This document shows positions 61,146-64,000 of a stretch of 64,000 nucleotides of DNA, piece after piece (within the stretch, counting starts at the first letter, position 1; every line of letters begins with the position of its first letter). Source of the stretch: Paulinella micropora (Eukaryota; Cercozoa; Imbricatea; Euglyphida; Paulinellidae); the NCBI GenBank assembly GCA_019918135.1, contig WBZZ01001042.1:1-64000 (forward strand), given 5' to 3'. The translations under genes were made by a program, and so were the position numbers. The notes beneath the pieces are model-generated. The model made no database searches. It was not told the DNA's origin and was given only the letters and a program-made list of their open reading frames with translations.

Positions 61146-64000
61146 ATGCCACACGAAAAACCATTTTTCGCATACTATGGCAAAATTAAACGGGAACATA
61201 AGTTTTTGTTGAATGAAGGAGACGACACTGGATGGGCTGAAGGAATTCGTGAAGGTATCCGTAATCAGGCCTATGAGATGCTTAGAACGGATAGATTATT
61301 GGATGCTTCAACAAAGAGGGGGAATACTATGGAAGATTTAAAAGACAGGATTAGTGCCTTGGACAATAAACAAGCAATTTATGCAAATATGAATTACGAC
61401 GAAATGAAAGCACACCTTCAAGATGACGGCATTGATATGAAAGAATTTGAAAGAAAACACGGAACTGCCCCCATGAACGAACAAATGATTGAAATGCGAA
61501 AATTAGCAATGGCTACCGATAAATATGATATAGCACACATAGAAGACAATATCCAGCAAATGAAGCGAGATATAGCGCAATTGGTGAAACAAGGATACAG
61601 AGAAGAAGAACTAAAACAATTAACTGATAAGGGCTTAACATATATGAAAAACAAAGGCAACAAAGACAAAACTCGTCCAATACGAAGAGAGGATAGAAAG
61701 CAAGCGGAGCAAGATTACAAAGAATGGAAAGAAAACCGAGAAGAGTGGGAGAGAAAACACCCAGACGATGCTTTAATAGAAGCACAGGTAGGCGACGAAC
61801 ACAAGATGCTTGTGCCACGAATAGGTGATGACCCGCGAAGTGTAGAAAGATTTGTTAATGCTATTATTAGAAGTATTCAAGAGATAATTATGAGCCCCAG
61901 ACTTAATAGATTACTTAACCTTGCTACACGTGTTGGGCGATATGGTGTGAATAGGATAATTTGGGGGAAGGTATTGAGATTAATTGCTAATAATCCACAA
62001 CTACGTGCGATGAATGTTGGATTACTTGGAAGAAGAAGATCAGATGCTTTAAATACCCTTTTGCTAGCACTAGCAAGAAATGAAGTGCCAGAGGGTTTGC
62101 CTCCTCCTAACCCTCGTCTGATCGCAAGCGGACAGCAAAGAATAGGTGATTATGTGTTAAAGGATATGTTGAGAAGATTAGGCTTACAGGTACCAACAAT
62201 GATGGCGTGGCAGACATTTAAAGCAGGTGTTGAGGACACTGCAAAGGTTGGTTTTGGCGCATTTCTATATCACATATACAGCATATGGTCTGCTCAACCA
62301 GATGCTCTCATTAAGTTGGAAGAAGAACGAATTCATACCGAGGGAAGTAATTATAATGGTGGAGGCACACGAGTGGAAAGCCGTCTTCAATTAGAAGATA
62401 GAACTCGTGGCAAGTTTCCTTACATTCTCCCAGCAGATGCTTTGGATTTAGTTGCTTTTGAACATGATTTATTGTATGCTACTGGTGATAAAAATGTCCA
62501 AAACTTCGCCGACCAACGATACTTTGAAAGAATTACCAATATGAGTGATTATCTAACGAGTAATGGATTGGCTACGGCCGAAGTTGCCAAGAGTATTTCT
62601 GACAATTACAACTCAAGGTTTTCAAAAGCAGATATATCTAAAATGGCATTACAAGCACAAGGGAGAGTCCGCAGTGGAGTATCATATTTGGACGCGATGA
62701 AATTCTGGAAAACTATTAAATTAATACCTCCAGATGCGAAATACAATGCTTTTATACACAATGTAGACCAAACATTAAATTCTATGATTGGGGTTATGAA
62801 TAATGTGGGTAGTTTTGATAAAGACACTAATTTTAAAGTAAATAAAGTAGTAAATCCTGCTACATTCAGCAAACAATATGAAAACTTGGTGAATTCGTTT
62901 AATCAAATGGTAAAATCACAAGAAAAAGCGGATGGTGTGAAAGGATATTCTCTTATCGCACCAGCAAATGAAACTACAATTAATAATTTTATAGAAAAAA
63001 TAAATACAAAAGATATTCCACCAAGTATAGAAAAAGATATAAATCTTAGTGTTGAAGTCCCGATCGCATACTCAGACAATATGGTAGTAGCACCCAATTT
63101 TGATTTAATCGGACTGGGCAATAACTTAACTATACTTGATGATAAAGGTGCCCAAACGAGGCACTTAAAGGGATTTGTTAAATCGTTGAGAGAGAAAACT
63201 GGAAAGAAAATTAAACTTTCTAATTATGACGATCCAAAAGTTGGATGGGAAGAGGCCATTAAACAAGCACTAAATCAAGGTGCTAGTATATCAGATGTAG
63301 CAGATGCGGATGATATTTTGGATAAGAGAATTTATCAAGAAGTGAGGGGTAAATTGACACCAGACCAAATGAAGCAATTGGAGGATTTAGAATTGAAGGA
63401 TAGTCAAGTTGAAAAAACTAATCCACCGCAAGCAACACCCGCACCACCGCAAACTATGCCACCAGCACCACAAACCATGCCACCGCAAACTCAACCACCA
63501 CAAACTATGCCACCAGCACCGCAAACTATGCCACCAGCACCCGCACCACCAAATCCACAACCAGAGTATGAAGGAGATGTTTATAAAAGTGGAACAAAAC
63601 AGGGGCTCCCATTCTGGGAGGAGAAAGTTAAAGATGAAAAACTCAAAGAAATGATGAAAGAATACAAAGTTTCAGATGACCCAGACCCAGCAACAACACC
63701 AAATCAAGCCATGGTTGATAGCATGAGAAGCATTGACCAATTGGTTGATAAACTTATGGGGAAATCTCCCGCCGATGAAAGAGAAGATATGTTAGCACTT
63801 ATTCGTTTTCTAATGCCAAGCGACCAAAATGGAGGTATCGGCACTTCACAAACAAACCCACTTATTAAAGGCAACGAACTAAGACGAGATCGCATGCTAG
63901 ACACCAAGAATGATTTTGAATTGTTAGATAACACCCATTATGGCAACACAAACAATCACTTTATGTTGAATAGATACAATAGAGCAGTTATCCAGACCAG
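61146..64000 (+). CDS. EVE-2 large protein with phospholipase A2-like domain, partial
   Basis: Open from ATG 61146 to the window edge: at least 951 residues. Helical charged N-terminus (to about residue 230), a basic region with LLGRRRSDALNTLLLALAR, then a phospholipase A2-like domain at about residues 395-465: calcium-loop YNGGG (403-407), catalytic FEHDLLY (His440-Asp441, Tyr444) and FADQRYF (Asp456). This is the arrangement of the secreted-type PLA2 domain found in parvovirus VP1 and in some adintoviruses, used for membrane escape during entry. A Pro/Gln/Thr-rich tract (PPQTMPPAP repeats) lies at about residues 758-805. Likely a virion protein. The C-terminus is outside the window. Confidence 0.75.
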   Translation, partial: MPHEKPFFAYYGKIKREHKFLLNEGDDTGWAEGIREGIRNQAYEMLRTDRLLDASTKRGNTMEDLKDRISALDNKQAIYANMNYDEMKAHLQDDGIDMKEFERKHGTAPMNEQMIEMRKLAMATDKYDIAHIEDNIQQMKRDIAQLVKQGYREEELKQLTDKGLTYMKNKGNKDKTRPIRREDRKQAEQDYKEWKENREEWERKHPDDALIEAQVGDEHKMLVPRIGDDPRSVERFVNAIIRSIQEIIMSPRLNRLLNLATRVGRYGVNRIIWGKVLRLIANNPQLRAMNVGLLGRRRSDALNTLLLALARNEVPEGLPPPNPRLIASGQQRIGDYVLKDMLRRLGLQVPTMMAWQTFKAGVEDTAKVGFGAFLYHIYSIWSAQPDALIKLEEERIHTEGSNYNGGGTRVESRLQLEDRTRGKFPYILPADALDLVAFEHDLLYATGDKNVQNFADQRYFERITNMSDYLTSNGLATAEVAKSISDNYNSRFSKADISKMALQAQGRVRSGVSYLDAMKFWKTIKLIPPDAKYNAFIHNVDQTLNSMIGVMNNVGSFDKDTNFKVNKVVNPATFSKQYENLVNSFNQMVKSQEKADGVKGYSLIAPANETTINNFIEKINTKDIPPSIEKDINLSVEVPIAYSDNMVVAPNFDLIGLGNNLTILDDKGAQTRHLKGFVKSLREKTGKKIKLSNYDDPKVGWEEAIKQALNQGASISDVADADDILDKRIYQEVRGKLTPDQMKQLEDLELKDSQVEKTNPPQATPAPPQTMPPAPQTMPPQTQPPQTMPPAPQTMPPAPAPPNPQPEYEGDVYKSGTKQGLPFWEEKVKDEKLKEMMKEYKVSDDPDPATTPNQAMVDSMRSIDQLVDKLMGKSPADEREDMLALIRFLMPSDQNGGIGTSQTNPLIKGNELRRDRMLDTKNDFELLDNTHYGNTNNHFMLNRYNRAVIQT

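Larger units (their letters stand above)
50348..64000. mobile_element. EVE-2: mostly intact virus-like element, runs off the window
   Basis: AT-rich and gene-dense with overlapping genes. Contents: terminal palindrome and repeats, primase-helicase, conserved structural block shared with EVE-1, fibre, DUF5754-like protein, PLA2-domain protein. These are traits of small and mid-sized eukaryotic DNA viruses (polinton-like viruses, virophages, adintoviruses), but no capsid, packaging ATPase, integrase or protein-primed polymerase lies in the window, so I do not assign it. Every gene seen entire is open, so the insertion looks recent. Confidence 0.75.

Noticed and set aside
50348..64000. EVE-2 as a parvovirus, from the PLA2 domain, SF3 helicase and hairpin-like palindrome
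   Set aside because: The element is at least 13.6 kb, has an AEP primase, a long fibre and no parvovirus-type replication protein or capsid; only single domains are shared.
1..64000. CRISPR arrays, tRNA and rRNA genes
   Set aside because: I saw no regularly spaced repeat-spacer array, no cloverleaf-type sequence with intact arms and no rRNA-like conserved segment. A tRNAscan or Infernal run would settle the RNA question.

Overview
The window reads as nuclear DNA of a eukaryote, most likely a unicellular alga or other protist. Support: two genes have GT-AG introns with consistent phase, AATAAA-type signals follow several genes, there are Ty1/copia retroelements and long microsatellites, and no bacterial operon structure. 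I cannot name the species. Three compositions are interleaved: very GC-rich intron-poor genes (1-13.8 kb), a mid-GC intron-rich stretch (46-50.3 kb), and AT-rich virus-like blocks (18.9-28.8 kb and 50.3 kb to the end).

1-13.8 kb is a compact GC-rich gene cluster in alternating orientation: an F-box/LRR protein, a polytopic membrane protein, a SKP1-like protein carrying a CxxC-rich domain and serine tracts, three unrecognised proteins and a seven-span membrane protein. Divergent gene pairs are separated by poly(C)/poly(G) tracts, and two convergent junctions carry overlapping poly(A) signals. The SKP1-like and F-box genes lie close together, suggesting SCF ubiquitin ligase parts.

13.8-46.0 kb is a pile of mobile DNA. 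It holds copia-1 (plus strand, MYND finger), a decayed virus-like element (EVE-1), a gag-like fragment, truncated copia-2 (minus strand, MYND finger), an AT-rich stretch with a foldback palindrome, a gag-only fragment, and a complete 9.0-kb copia-type LTR element (36961-46006) with 541-bp LTRs and a CTCGG target duplication. The last sits about 60 bp upstream of the start codon of an intact DCL/DUF3223 gene (46066-46722).

47.3-50.3 kb holds twelve recognisable exons of a cysteine synthase. It lacks its 5' half, has one in-frame stop, and is cut off near its C-terminus by a (CA)n(TA)n tract followed by EVE-2.

50.35 kb to the end is EVE-2, a mostly intact virus-like element running off the window. 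It opens with a perfect 400-bp palindrome (183-bp arms) and a field of GTTGGACA repeats. It then encodes a basic protein, a zinc protein, an AEP primase-SF3 helicase, a conserved unknown protein, a beta-rich protein, a 1330-residue fibre ending in an S74 chaperone/protease domain, a small membrane protein, a small secreted protein, a DUF5754-like protein, a coiled-coil protein and the start of a protein of more than 950 residues with a phospholipase A2-like domain of the type known from parvovirus capsids. EVE-1 shares the structural block of EVE-2 but has a different replication gene (TVpol-like polymerase plus SF3 helicase), so related viruses appear to have swapped replication modules. No capsid protein or packaging ATPase is visible; they may lie beyond the window.
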